A stretch of 48,772 bases of DNA, from positions 1 to 48,772 of the forward strand of contig JAGFIQ010000025.1 in assembly GCA_024103495.1 (NCBI GenBank), read 5' to 3'. A program made the translations under genes and the position numbers. Origin of the DNA: Aridibacter famidurans. Its GTDB lineage: Bacteria > Acidobacteriota > Blastocatellia > Pyrinomonadales > Pyrinomonadaceae. The notes below the pieces were generated by a model. It saw only the letters and a program-made list of their open reading frames with translations. It was not told where the DNA came from and did no database searches. Shown here piece after piece: positions 33,544 through 42,750 of this stretch; position 1 is the stretch's first letter, and each line of letters starts with the position of its first letter.

Positions 33544-34368
33544 TCAGTTGCCGCTTGTATCTTTAAGTAGTTTCTCGGCCTCAGCGAGAAGTTCTTCCGT
33601 TGACTTCTCGTCAGTCCCTTCCTGTTCGGCCTCCACTTGCTCAGAGGAATCCGCATCACCGGAGGATATCTGCTTTGTGTCGGGTCCCGACCCTTCGCCC
33701 AGGAGGCCAAGGTCCTTCTTATACGACAGCAGCTTGTCCTGAAGCTGTATGTCCATCGCCTCCCGCTCGATATCCTGCATTTGGTTGTCGACCGAGGCCG
33801 CGCCCAACTGGAGCTTCGCTTCTGCTGCGGCAACCCGCCTGTCGATCTTCTCGCGCATTTCGTTGAAGGTCGACGCGTCGTCGCCGATGTCGAACGATTC
33901 CATCGTCTGTGCAAGCTGTTCCTGGAGCTTCGCCTGCTTTGACGCGCTGATAAGCTGCATCGCCTCAGCGGTGCGCTTCTTCATGTTGAGTACGTAATTA
34001 TCCCTTGCTTTCAAAGCCTGCTTCGAAGCGTTCTCAGCGTACTCGAGCTGAGCGTCAGTCTTCTCCAGGTCCACCTGGGCCTGCTGAAGCTGACCGATGT
34101 AGGCAGTGGCGATGTCATCCCGCCCCATCTTGACGGCCGCTCGGATCTTCGAATCGAGCTCGACCACCTGGCTCGCGAGCCGCTCCTTGTTCTTCTCAAG
34201 CAGCCTTTCGGTCGCCATTACCTGAGCTACCGAGTTGTTCAGTTCGGGCACACGGTCACGCATGTCACGAACGGTCTGCTGGAGGACCATCTCCGGGTTC
34301 TCTATCTTGTCAAGCGCGGCCCCGGTTCCCGCTCTGAACATTCTCTTGATTCTCTGCCACAGTCCCAT
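33544..34368 (-). CDS. pspA: PspA/IM30 family protein
   Basis: The product has 274 residues. It opens with the amphipathic membrane-binding helix and linker of the family (MGLWQRIKRMFRAGTGAALDKIENPEMVLQQTVRDMRD) and continues as a long helical hairpin (LEKNKERLASQVVELDSKIRAAV, LQQAQVDLEKTDAQLEYAENASKQALKARDNY). An acidic, disordered tail of about 50 residues has ELLAEAEKLLKD at its end. PspA and Vipp1 are ESCRT-III-like proteins that coat and stabilise stressed membranes. The usual regulator PspF and PspBC are not adjacent; instead a coiled-coil membrane protein follows. Start ATG at 34368. Confidence 0.88.
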   Translation of the reverse strand: MGLWQRIKRMFRAGTGAALDKIENPEMVLQQTVRDMRDRVPELNNSVAQVMATERLLEKNKERLASQVVELDSKIRAAVKMGRDDIATAYIGQLQQAQVDLEKTDAQLEYAENASKQALKARDNYVLNMKKRTAEAMQLISASKQAKLQEQLAQTMESFDIGDDASTFNEMREKIDRRVAAAEAKLQLGAASVDNQMQDIEREAMDIQLQDKLLSYKKDLGLLGEGSGPDTKQISSGDADSSEQVEAEQEGTDEKSTEELLAEAEKLLKDTSGN

Positions 34369-34777
34369 TTTTAAGCCGTCGCTCCTAAATTTCTATAGAA
34401 AAAGAACTTATTTTCAGGTTCCTTACGATTGAAGCCTCCGAAAGTTGCAAACGTCGGGTAGTATATCAAGAAAGTATCCGCGTGAATAGTGAATGAAAAT
34501 CCGCTCTCCCGCTGCGCCCTCTTGCCGAGGTCTTGGCATCGTACGCGCGAATCCAAAGATTCAGCGGTCTCTGCAAGTGTTTAGGAATCAGGCCGTTCAA
34601 GCGCCGTCCAAGAGACTGCACCTTTGAATTTCCCGTGCGGACACAGACCCGATCTCAAACTGGCGGCCTTCCTCCAAGAGTCGTTCGGGTTGGAGAACCA
34701 AGAGCCCCGGACGAACGATCGACCAGCGCGTCCTGAAACGCGGGTACGGATGAAGAGCCGGAGCAGGTATCAAACAC
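34369..34777. other. Divergent promoter region between pspA and the A2M gene
   Basis: About 410 nt without a supported gene. It must hold promoters for the leftward pspA unit and the rightward alpha-2-macroglobulin gene. The short frames across it overlap on both strands and look like chance. The AT-richer part (34380-34480) is nearest pspA. I find no clear operator or hairpin. Confidence 0.4.
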
Positions 34778-37700
34778 ATGAAACAGACAATTTCCTCGTT
34801 ACTCATCATTGCGATTTACACGAGCCTCATAGCGCCGCTTGCACAGACGGCGAATGCACAGACGCTTATGCAGACACGCGATACGCAGCAGAAAGACATT
34901 CAGCAGGGGCTGAAGTTCAGTCTTAGTGAAGGATCCGATCAGGGCGGGGCAACCGAACAAAGGCCGCCGGCTAACACTTCGCAGCTTGATGATTCGGCAA
35001 CGTCGCAGCTGCTCGGCAGGATGCCCGATCTCAAGACCGAGGACACGGACAAGAAGGACTTCGCGAAGCGAGCGGGCAGCCTGCCGGCACCCAAGACCGG
35101 AAACCGGATCCCTGTGAAGTTTCCGGCCGATGAACAGCGCGATCCGAACTCGACTTCGAACGACCGTTCGCTTCAGGTCCTTCGATACTCGCCCGAAGGC
35201 GAGGTCTCGCTTGCTCCCGACCTTAGTGTCACGTTCTCCGAACCGATGGTCGCTGTAACGAGCCAGCAGGAAGCGTCCGGGACGGTTCCGGTCAGAATGG
35301 AACCGGCTGCCGAAGGCAAATGGCGGTGGCTGGGCACGAAGACGCTTATGTTCGACACGGACAAGCGGTTCCCGATGGCGACTGTATTCAAATTGACGGT
35401 CCCCGCGGGCACCAAGTCGGCGACGGGTCAAACGCTCGAGAAGGACGTTTCGTGGACCTTCACGACGCCGCCTCCCAAGATCGAACAGCATTTTCCCGGG
35501 AACGGTTCTACCAACACACGCGACGAGATCATCTTCCTTCGATTCGACCAGAAGATCGATCAACAAGCGATGCTCGAGTCGATTACAGTTACGGGCGGCG
35601 GTAAACGGCTTCCGACAAGGCTCGCGACCGAATCGGAGATCGACGGCTCAAGGATCAAATACTACAAGGACCAATCCCAGCCCGGGCGCTGGATCGCGAT
35701 CAAGGCTCTCAATTCGGAAGGCGGAACGGAGAACGCGCTGCCGGCCGATTCCTCGATAACGGTTACGGTCAACAAGGGTGCGCCATCGGCCGAAGGCCCG
35801 CTCACGACGAAAGATGCGCAGTCCTTCGGCTTCCGCACCTACGGCGCGTTCAAGTTCGTCGAAGCGCGATGCGGTTACAGCGGAAACACGGAGTGCTCGC
35901 CTTTCGAAATGTGGTATGTCCGGTTTACTAACGGGATCGACGGTTCGTCGTTCGAACAATCGAAGGTCAAAGTAGAGCCGGCCGTTGAGGGTCTCAACAT
36001 ATATCCGAGCGGCAACGCGATCTATTTCCAGGGCGTGAAGAAAGGCCGCACGACCTACACCATCACGATCGACGGTTCGCTGAAGGACGTCTACGGCCAG
36101 TCGCTAACGGGCGGCGCGTCAGCGAAGATAAAGGTAGGCTCCGCTCCTCCGAATCTGTATGCGCAGGGCGGATTCATGACCGTCCTCGACCCTGCAGGAA
36201 AGAAACCGTACTTCTCGATCTTTACGATCAACCATAAAGAGGTTCGGATGAAGGTCTACAAGGTCGGCCCTGAGGACTGGCACGAGTATCAGCAGCACGT
36301 CCGCTATCTCGATTACGACGACGGAACAAAGGCTCCTATGCCCGGAACGCTGCTCCGGAACGAAACGGTCGGGATCGAAAGCGTCGCCGATGAGCTGACG
36401 GAGACAAGGATCGACCTGAGCAGGTACCTTTCGAACGGCTACGGCAACCTGGTTTTGTTCATCGAGCCGACGGTCAGGAAAGACAAGTACGACCGGAGCC
36501 GCGTGGTGACGTGGCTGCAGTCGACGAGCATAGGCCTCGACGCGTTCGTCGATTCCGATGAGCTGGTCGGGTTCGCGACCGAGCTCGGAACAGGCAAGCC
36601 TATGGCCGGCGTCGATCTGAGGATCTATCCGAACGGCGGCACGGTCAGCAGCAGAGGCGCTTCCGATGCGGACGAGAGTTACGCAGCGTGGCTTTGGAAC
36701 TGGATCACGAGCTGGGGATCAGCTTCACCCGGCGAGATCAGTTCTTACGGTCCTTCCGGCGAAGTGGTCGAGATCGATCCGGTCGAGAAGGCGCAAACGA
36801 ACACCACGCCGGCGAACGGCGTGCTCAGGCTCCCGCTTCCCGCGAAAGCCGCTGGCGAACCGAACCTCCTGATCGCGAAGAAGGGGAACGACGTCGCTTT
36901 CCTGCCCGAGAATTCGGACTACTTCTGGCGAGATACCGGCAGCTGGCACGTGAATCCGCAGAACGATTACCTGCGGTGGTTCGTTTTCGACGACCGCAAG
37001 ATGTACAAGCCGCAGGAAGAGGTCTCGGTCAAGGGTTATATAAGGAAAGTGACCGGCGGCGAGCTCGGCGACGTGCAGGGACTAGGCGATGCCGCGAGCG
37101 GTATCACGTATTCGGTAAAGGACCCTCGGAACAACGAGATCGCGAAGGGGACTGCAAACCTCAACGCCTTTGGCGCTTTCGATCTAAAGTTCAAGCTCCC
37201 GGACAACGCGAACCTTGGCTATGCCCGTGTGGAGTTTTCGACTCAGTCCCGGCTCTCGGGCGGAAGTTACAATCACCAGTTCCAGATCCAGGAATTCCGT
37301 CGGCCCGAGTTCGAAGTCACTTCGAAGGTCGTGACCGAGGCCCCGCATTTCGTGGGTGGCCACGCGAACGTCGAGGTCGAAGCGAAGTACTATTCCGGCG
37401 GGGGTCTCGCCCAGGCGGACGTCAACTGGACCGTGCGAGCCAATCCGACCAACTACACTCCCCCGAACAGAGGCGATTTCATATTTGGGCACTGGACTCC
37501 CTGGTGGATCGGCGGACGCGGCGAGTATTACGGAGGTGGCACTACACAGAGTTACCAGGGCAAAACGGACGCCGCCGGCAAGCACAACCTGCGGATCGAC
37601 TTCGAGTCGGTCAAACCGCCCAGGCCTTACCAGATCACCGCCTTTTCTTCAGTTCAGGACGTGAACCGGCAGACCTGGTCCTCGACTGCAAATCTGCTCG

Positions 37701-40700
37701 TTCATCCGGCCGACCTCTATGTCGGAATAAGGTCTCAGCGGAACTTCGTCCAGAAGGGCGAGGACATCAAGATCGAGTCGATCGTCTCGGACCTCGACGG
37801 AAATCTCGTCGCGGGCCGGAAAGTCGAGATCAAGGCGCTTCTGCGCTCCTGGGTCTTCGACAAGGGCAAGTGGGAAGAGAAGGTGGTCGACGAACAGTTC
37901 TGCACCGTTACTTCCGCCGCGGAGGCGCAGATGTGCCGCTTTCCCGCAAAGCAGGGAGGCGTGTACACGATCACCGCTCTCGTGATGGACGACCGCGAAC
38001 GGTTCAACGAATCGGAGATGACGGTTTGGGTCGCGGGCGGCAAGACGCCTCCGAACAGAAACGTCGAACAGGAGAGCGTCGAGATCATCCCGAGCGGAAA
38101 AGAGTTCAAACCCGCCGAGACAGCAGAGATCCTCGTGATCGCTCCGTTCACACCCGCCGAAGGGATCCTGACGCTAAGGCGCGAGGGTGTAGTGAAGGCG
38201 GAGAGGTTCACGATGACCGATTCGTCCGTAACACTCAAGATCCCGATAGAAGAAGCGTACCTGCCGAACATCTACGCTCAGGTCGACATTGTCGGCGCGG
38301 CCGAACGCACGAACGACGACGGCGAGGTGAACAAGGACCTCGCGAAGCGTCCTGCGTTCGCGAGCGGATCGATCAACCTTCCGGTCTCGATCGCATCCCG
38401 CGAGCTGACCGTAGAGGCAAAGCCGAAGGACACGACCCTCGTGCCCGGCGGCGAGACGACGGTCGATGTCGCGGTCAGGGACTTCCAGGGCGAACCTGTG
38501 GCGAACAGCGAGGTCGCGTTGGTGGTCGTGGACGAAAGCGTGCTCGCACTGTCGGCATACAATCTTGCGAATCCCGTCAGCGTCTTCTATTCGCAGCGAA
38601 GCGCGGGAGTCAGCGATTTCCATTCTCGGGCCGATGTGCTCCTTTCGAACCCGAAGGATGTCTCACCTCCTCCGCCACCGCCTTCGCCGGCAGGGGAAGT
38701 CTCCTTGCTTGAATTGCAGCCAGGGGTAGCGGCTAAGGCAGCAAGGGCGGATACCAAATTCCAGATGGATGGCGCTTCGGTTGAAGACTTTCGAACCGGA
38801 CAGCTAGGTGACAGCGAGCCCCCGATCACCCTCCGCAAGAATTTCGACGCTCTCGCCGTCTTCGCGCCTTCCGTCAGGACTGACTCGTACGGAAACGCGA
38901 CCGTGAAGGTCAAGCTTCCCGACAATCTGACCCGCTATCGGGTTATGGCCGTATCGGTCGACAATGCTAAGCGGTTCGGAAAGACGGAATCGGCGATCAC
39001 CGCAAGGCAGCCTCTGATGATCAGGCCTTCGGCTCCGAGGTTCATGAACTTCGGCGACAAGATCGAGCTTCCCGTCGTAGTCCAGAACCAGACCGACAAG
39101 GACATGACCGTCAACGTAGCGGTGAGAGCGGCGAACGCCACGCTTACCGCGGGCGGCGGACGAAGGGTCCTGGTCCGGGCGAACGATCGCGAAGAGGTCC
39201 GATTCCCCGTCTCCGCCGATATGGCGGGAACGGCGAGATTCCAGATCGCGGGATCGTCCGGCGACTATTCCGACGTGGCGGAGATAAGCCTGCCCGTCTG
39301 GACTCCGGCGACGACCGAAGCGTTTGCGACCTACGGAACGACGGACAAGGACGAGCCGATAATTCAGCCGATTCAGGCTCCCGGCGATGTCTATTCCCAA
39401 TTCGGCGGCCTTGAGGTCACGACTTCATCGACACAGCTCCAGGAGCTGACCGATGCGTTCATTTACCTCTACAGGTACAGGTTCGAATGCACGGAGCAGG
39501 TCGCGTCGAGGATGATCTCGATCGCCGCTCTGCGGGACGTGCTGAAGGCGTTCAAGGCGGAAGAAATGCCGTCGGATGCCGATATTCGCGCGCGATTCGC
39601 CGCCGATATGAAGATCCTTCAATCGAGGCAGAACTCCGACGGCTACTTCGGGCTCTGGAGGCGCGACGGCGAGCGGTACAAGTATCCGTTCGTGACCGCG
39701 CACACGGCTCACGCCCTGATACTCGCGAAGGCGAAAGGCTACGAAGTGCCGCAGGAGATGCTCGACCGGGTGAAGCCTTATCTCAAGGACATCGAGAAGC
39801 ATTATCCCAGCTATTATCCGCCGACCGTGCGATGGACGATCTCGTCCTACGCGCTCTACGTGCGGAACCTCATGGGCGACAACGATTCCGGCAAGGCGAA
39901 GAAACTTCTTGTTGAAGCCACGATCGAGAAAATGCCCTTCGAGGCGCTCGGATGGCTTATGCCCGTCCTGATCGACGGCAAGAATTCCGACGAAGAGGTG
40001 CTCGCGATCAAGAGGTTCCTTCTGAACCGTACGAGCGAGACCGCGGCTACCGCCCAGTTCAATACGGACTACGGCGACGACGCTTGGCTGATAATGCATT
40101 CGAACCGAAGGGCGGACGGAGTTCTTCTCGAAGCGATGCTGAAGGCCGAAGCGGCCGAGAAGGGAACCGGGACCGGACAGAGCGCCGGCGACCTGATCCC
40201 GAAACTCGTGCGAGGGCTGCTCGATCACCGGAAGAAAGGCCGCTGGTCGAATACGCAGGAGAACGTTTTCATACTTCTCGGTCTGGACAAGTACTTTCAG
40301 GCTTACGAAAAGGTGACTCCGGATTTCGTGACACGAGTGTGGCTCGGAAACGCGTACGCCGGCGAGCAGGTGTTCAAGGGACGCTCGGTCGATTTCAATC
40401 AGCTGGAGATCCCTATGAGCTACCTGATCGAGCAGGGAGGCGCGGCAAACCTGATCCTCGACAAGAACGGCCCCGGAAGGCTGTACTACCGGATCGGTAT
40501 GAAGTACGCGCCGAAGGACCTTCGGCTCAAGCCCGCCGATTACGGCTTCACGGTCCTCAGGACCTACGAAGCGGTCGACAAGCCCGAGGACGTGACGCAG
40601 GGAGCCGACGGCGAGTGGATCATCAAGGCGGGTGCCCGGGTGCGCGTCAAGCTGACGATGGTCGCGCAGGCGAGGCGGTATCACGTCGCGCTGGTCGATC

Positions 40701-41038
40701 CGCTTCCGGCGGGTCTCGAGATACTGAACCCGGACCTCGCGGTCACGGAGTTCGTGCCGGAAGATCAGAACGGAAACACGCCGGTGATCGAATACGGAAG
40801 CCGAAGCTACGGCGGAGGCTACTACTACTGGCGCTCGCGCTGGTTCGAGCACCAGAATTTCCGTGACGAGCGTGCCGAGGCATTCGCATCGCTGGTCTGG
40901 GGAGGCGTATACAACTACACGTACGTCGCCAGGGCGACGACGCCCGGCGTGTTCGTAGTGCCGCCCGCCAAGGCCGAGGAGATGTACCATCCGGAGACCT
41001 TCGGGAGGACCGGGACGGACATCGTTCACGTGAAATAG
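34778..41038 (+). CDS. Bacterial alpha-2-macroglobulin with intact thioester motif
   Basis: The product has 2,086 residues. A signal peptide (1-28, ...LAQTANAQ) is followed by a Big_5/Ig-like part (about 130-350) and macroglobulin domains. MG2 has FVFDDRKMYKPQEEVSVKGYI near 733. A proline-rich, bait-like stretch (PPPPPPSP near 1297) leads to the A2M domain (FDALAVFAPSVRTDSYGNATVKV near 1360). The thioester motif C1571-T-E-Q1574 lies in YRFECTEQVASRM, followed by the helical thioester domain and a receptor-type end. Such proteins trap proteases and protect the envelope. It is longer than E. coli YfhM, mainly through its N-terminal half. No pbpC is adjacent. GGAGCAGG lies before the ATG. Confidence 0.93.
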   Translation: MKQTISSLLIIAIYTSLIAPLAQTANAQTLMQTRDTQQKDIQQGLKFSLSEGSDQGGATEQRPPANTSQLDDSATSQLLGRMPDLKTEDTDKKDFAKRAGSLPAPKTGNRIPVKFPADEQRDPNSTSNDRSLQVLRYSPEGEVSLAPDLSVTFSEPMVAVTSQQEASGTVPVRMEPAAEGKWRWLGTKTLMFDTDKRFPMATVFKLTVPAGTKSATGQTLEKDVSWTFTTPPPKIEQHFPGNGSTNTRDEIIFLRFDQKIDQQAMLESITVTGGGKRLPTRLATESEIDGSRIKYYKDQSQPGRWIAIKALNSEGGTENALPADSSITVTVNKGAPSAEGPLTTKDAQSFGFRTYGAFKFVEARCGYSGNTECSPFEMWYVRFTNGIDGSSFEQSKVKVEPAVEGLNIYPSGNAIYFQGVKKGRTTYTITIDGSLKDVYGQSLTGGASAKIKVGSAPPNLYAQGGFMTVLDPAGKKPYFSIFTINHKEVRMKVYKVGPEDWHEYQQHVRYLDYDDGTKAPMPGTLLRNETVGIESVADELTETRIDLSRYLSNGYGNLVLFIEPTVRKDKYDRSRVVTWLQSTSIGLDAFVDSDELVGFATELGTGKPMAGVDLRIYPNGGTVSSRGASDADESYAAWLWNWITSWGSASPGEISSYGPSGEVVEIDPVEKAQTNTTPANGVLRLPLPAKAAGEPNLLIAKKGNDVAFLPENSDYFWRDTGSWHVNPQNDYLRWFVFDDRKMYKPQEEVSVKGYIRKVTGGELGDVQGLGDAASGITYSVKDPRNNEIAKGTANLNAFGAFDLKFKLPDNANLGYARVEFSTQSRLSGGSYNHQFQIQEFRRPEFEVTSKVVTEAPHFVGGHANVEVEAKYYSGGGLAQADVNWTVRANPTNYTPPNRGDFIFGHWTPWWIGGRGEYYGGGTTQSYQGKTDAAGKHNLRIDFESVKPPRPYQITAFSSVQDVNRQTWSSTANLLVHPADLYVGIRSQRNFVQKGEDIKIESIVSDLDGNLVAGRKVEIKALLRSWVFDKGKWEEKVVDEQFCTVTSAAEAQMCRFPAKQGGVYTITALVMDDRERFNESEMTVWVAGGKTPPNRNVEQESVEIIPSGKEFKPAETAEILVIAPFTPAEGILTLRREGVVKAERFTMTDSSVTLKIPIEEAYLPNIYAQVDIVGAAERTNDDGEVNKDLAKRPAFASGSINLPVSIASRELTVEAKPKDTTLVPGGETTVDVAVRDFQGEPVANSEVALVVVDESVLALSAYNLANPVSVFYSQRSAGVSDFHSRADVLLSNPKDVSPPPPPPSPAGEVSLLELQPGVAAKAARADTKFQMDGASVEDFRTGQLGDSEPPITLRKNFDALAVFAPSVRTDSYGNATVKVKLPDNLTRYRVMAVSVDNAKRFGKTESAITARQPLMIRPSAPRFMNFGDKIELPVVVQNQTDKDMTVNVAVRAANATLTAGGGRRVLVRANDREEVRFPVSADMAGTARFQIAGSSGDYSDVAEISLPVWTPATTEAFATYGTTDKDEPIIQPIQAPGDVYSQFGGLEVTTSSTQLQELTDAFIYLYRYRFECTEQVASRMISIAALRDVLKAFKAEEMPSDADIRARFAADMKILQSRQNSDGYFGLWRRDGERYKYPFVTAHTAHALILAKAKGYEVPQEMLDRVKPYLKDIEKHYPSYYPPTVRWTISSYALYVRNLMGDNDSGKAKKLLVEATIEKMPFEALGWLMPVLIDGKNSDEEVLAIKRFLLNRTSETAATAQFNTDYGDDAWLIMHSNRRADGVLLEAMLKAEAAEKGTGTGQSAGDLIPKLVRGLLDHRKKGRWSNTQENVFILLGLDKYFQAYEKVTPDFVTRVWLGNAYAGEQVFKGRSVDFNQLEIPMSYLIEQGGAANLILDKNGPGRLYYRIGMKYAPKDLRLKPADYGFTVLRTYEAVDKPEDVTQGADGEWIIKAGARVRVKLTMVAQARRYHVALVDPLPAGLEILNPDLAVTEFVPEDQNGNTPVIEYGSRSYGGGYYYWRSRWFEHQNFRDERAEAFASLVWGGVYNYTYVARATTPGVFVVPPAKAEEMYHPETFGRTGTDIVHVK

Positions 41039-41061
41039 TTCGGGGCCATCCTTGAACTCCG

Positions 41062-41088
41062 GGGAGCCGTTCGCGGCTCCCTTTTCTT
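41062..41088 (+). terminator. Terminator after the alpha-2-macroglobulin gene
   Basis: GGGAGCCG (41062-41069) and CGGCTCCC (41074-41081) pair perfectly over a TTCG tetraloop and are followed by TTTTCTT. It begins 24 nt after the stop. Confidence 0.85.
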
Positions 41089-41147
41089 GTGCGCTTTCAA
41101 ACCGATGCGGGCATTGGTTAGAATCGGTCGTGTTCGGGAGCAGGATT

Positions 41148-42710
41148 ATGAACAGACGAATCTTCAGCATTCTTCTTACGATTCTCGCGATGTTCGTTCT
41201 CGCGACGATCGCGTTGGCCCAATACGAGGACCGATGGGAACGCGGCCGCGGGGACCGTGTTCCGGCCGATGCGGTGTCCGGAGGTTACGAGAAGGACGGG
41301 TCGGTCTCTTACGTCTGCAGGGCACGATCGGGCGGCGAATGGATCGCCGGACGGCTTGTCGCGGGGCTATGCTACTTCGCCGACGGCCGGCGGGAAAGAT
41401 CCGACGACAACTTCGACGTGTTGACCGACAGACGCCGTGATTTCCGCTGGGCAAGGAACGGAAACCGCGATTACGCGGTGGCGGCGGATGCAGAGAATTT
41501 TGTATGCCGGGTGGAAGAATCGGGCGGGGTCTATTCAGGTAACCTTCGCGACGGACGATGCCGTTATTCGCATGGCGAAGAAGGCCGGTCTTCCGGAAAC
41601 TTCGAGATCCTCGAAGGCAAGGAACCTTCGGCCGACCTGATAAGGGCGTCCGAAAGCGGAAGTCTGGACCTGCTCCGCGCGGCGATCCGCGCCGGCCAGC
41701 TGATCGACAAGAGGAACAGTATCGGAAGGACCGCTTTGATGATCGCCGCAGAAAAGGGTCACGAGGCTCTGGTGAACGAGCTGATCTACCACAGGGCGTC
41801 GGTCGATGCCCGCGACGATGCCGGCAACACGGCTTTGATACTAGCTTCAAAGGAAGGAAAAGACTCGGTCGTCCGGCGGCTCCTGCGGGAAGGAGCCGAT
41901 GCAAGGATCGCAAATGACGAAGGCGATTCAGCACTTGTCGTTGCCGCCGGAAACGGGCGCGAAAGGGTTCTGCGCGAGCTGATGCAGGACGAGAGCTTTT
42001 CCGGTATCGAGAGTGACGATAGCCGAAGGGCGTTCCTGAAGGCCGCCGCGAACGGCAGAGAAAAGAGCCTCGAGGTATTTGTCGAAGCCGGAATGGATCT
42101 GAACGTTTCCGATCCGTTCTCCGGCCGCACGGCACTGATGGAGGCGTCGGCCGGAAAACACGGCGACGCGATCGAGTATCTTCTGGAGCGCCGGGCCAGC
42201 CTTCAGGGCGTCGACAGTGATGGTTTCTCCGCATTCCAACTTGCAGCGATCGCCGATTCCGACAAGACCCTAAAGGTCTATATGGAGGACACTTCAGCCG
42301 TGAAATCTACCGATCCGGAAGCGGAACAGGGGCTCCGGGCCGCTGCCAGATTCGGCAAAAGAGACTCGCTTGGCTATCTGATCAAGCAGGGAGTGAACGT
42401 GAACAGCCGCGGCGACTTTAACGGGTTCACAGCACTTATGTGGGCCGCAGCCGAGGGCCGGGAGGATTCGACAGAGATGCTCATCAAGGCGGGTGCGGAT
42501 CTGAACTCCCAGAACGAACAGGGGGAAACGGCATTGATGCTCGCCGCGGCAAACAGTAAAACGAACACGTTGAAAGAACTGATCGCCGCGGGAGCAATGC
42601 TCGATCTCAAAGATCGCCAGGGCAGAACGGCGCTCGACCTTGCGATCGAGAACGGCCACGATGACACCAGAAAGGAGCTGGAAAAAGCGGGAGCAGAACG
42701 CGTGCCGTAG
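41148..42710 (+). CDS. Secreted DM9 (DUF3421) plus ankyrin-repeat protein
   Basis: I place the start at 41148 because GGAG lies 7 nt upstream and a signal peptide follows (IFSILLTILAMFVLATIALAQ); the product has 520 residues. Two DM9/DUF3421 units come first (VPADAVSGGYEKDGSVSYVCRA...GLCYFADGRRE and YAVAADAENFVCRVEESGGVYSGNLRDGRCRYSHGEE). They are followed by about ten ankyrin repeats (GRTALMIAAEKGHEALVNELI, GNTALILASKEGKDSVVRRLL, GETALMLAAANSKTNTLKELI). DM9 modules are best known as sugar-binding domains in animals, so carbohydrate binding outside the cell is possible. The last repeats are the most regular. Confidence 0.8.
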   Translation: MNRRIFSILLTILAMFVLATIALAQYEDRWERGRGDRVPADAVSGGYEKDGSVSYVCRARSGGEWIAGRLVAGLCYFADGRRERSDDNFDVLTDRRRDFRWARNGNRDYAVAADAENFVCRVEESGGVYSGNLRDGRCRYSHGEEGRSSGNFEILEGKEPSADLIRASESGSLDLLRAAIRAGQLIDKRNSIGRTALMIAAEKGHEALVNELIYHRASVDARDDAGNTALILASKEGKDSVVRRLLREGADARIANDEGDSALVVAAGNGRERVLRELMQDESFSGIESDDSRRAFLKAAANGREKSLEVFVEAGMDLNVSDPFSGRTALMEASAGKHGDAIEYLLERRASLQGVDSDGFSAFQLAAIADSDKTLKVYMEDTSAVKSTDPEAEQGLRAAARFGKRDSLGYLIKQGVNVNSRGDFNGFTALMWAAAEGREDSTEMLIKAGADLNSQNEQGETALMLAAANSKTNTLKELIAAGAMLDLKDRQGRTALDLAIENGHDDTRKELEKAGAERVP

Positions 42711-42750
42711 CGCTTGCCATTTGGCCCGGCGGCAAGCAAACTCTCGTCAG

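Noticed and set aside
36688..38712. 674-residue plus-strand frame in another register of the A2M gene
   Set aside because: Very high arginine and no domain motif; the A2M frame shows continuous family features over the same DNA.
39425..41170. 581-residue minus-strand frame under the alpha-2-macroglobulin gene
   Set aside because: It is antisense to a clear A2M gene in a GC-rich region, and its composition (R, H, L, E rich without domain patterns) is typical of a shadow frame.
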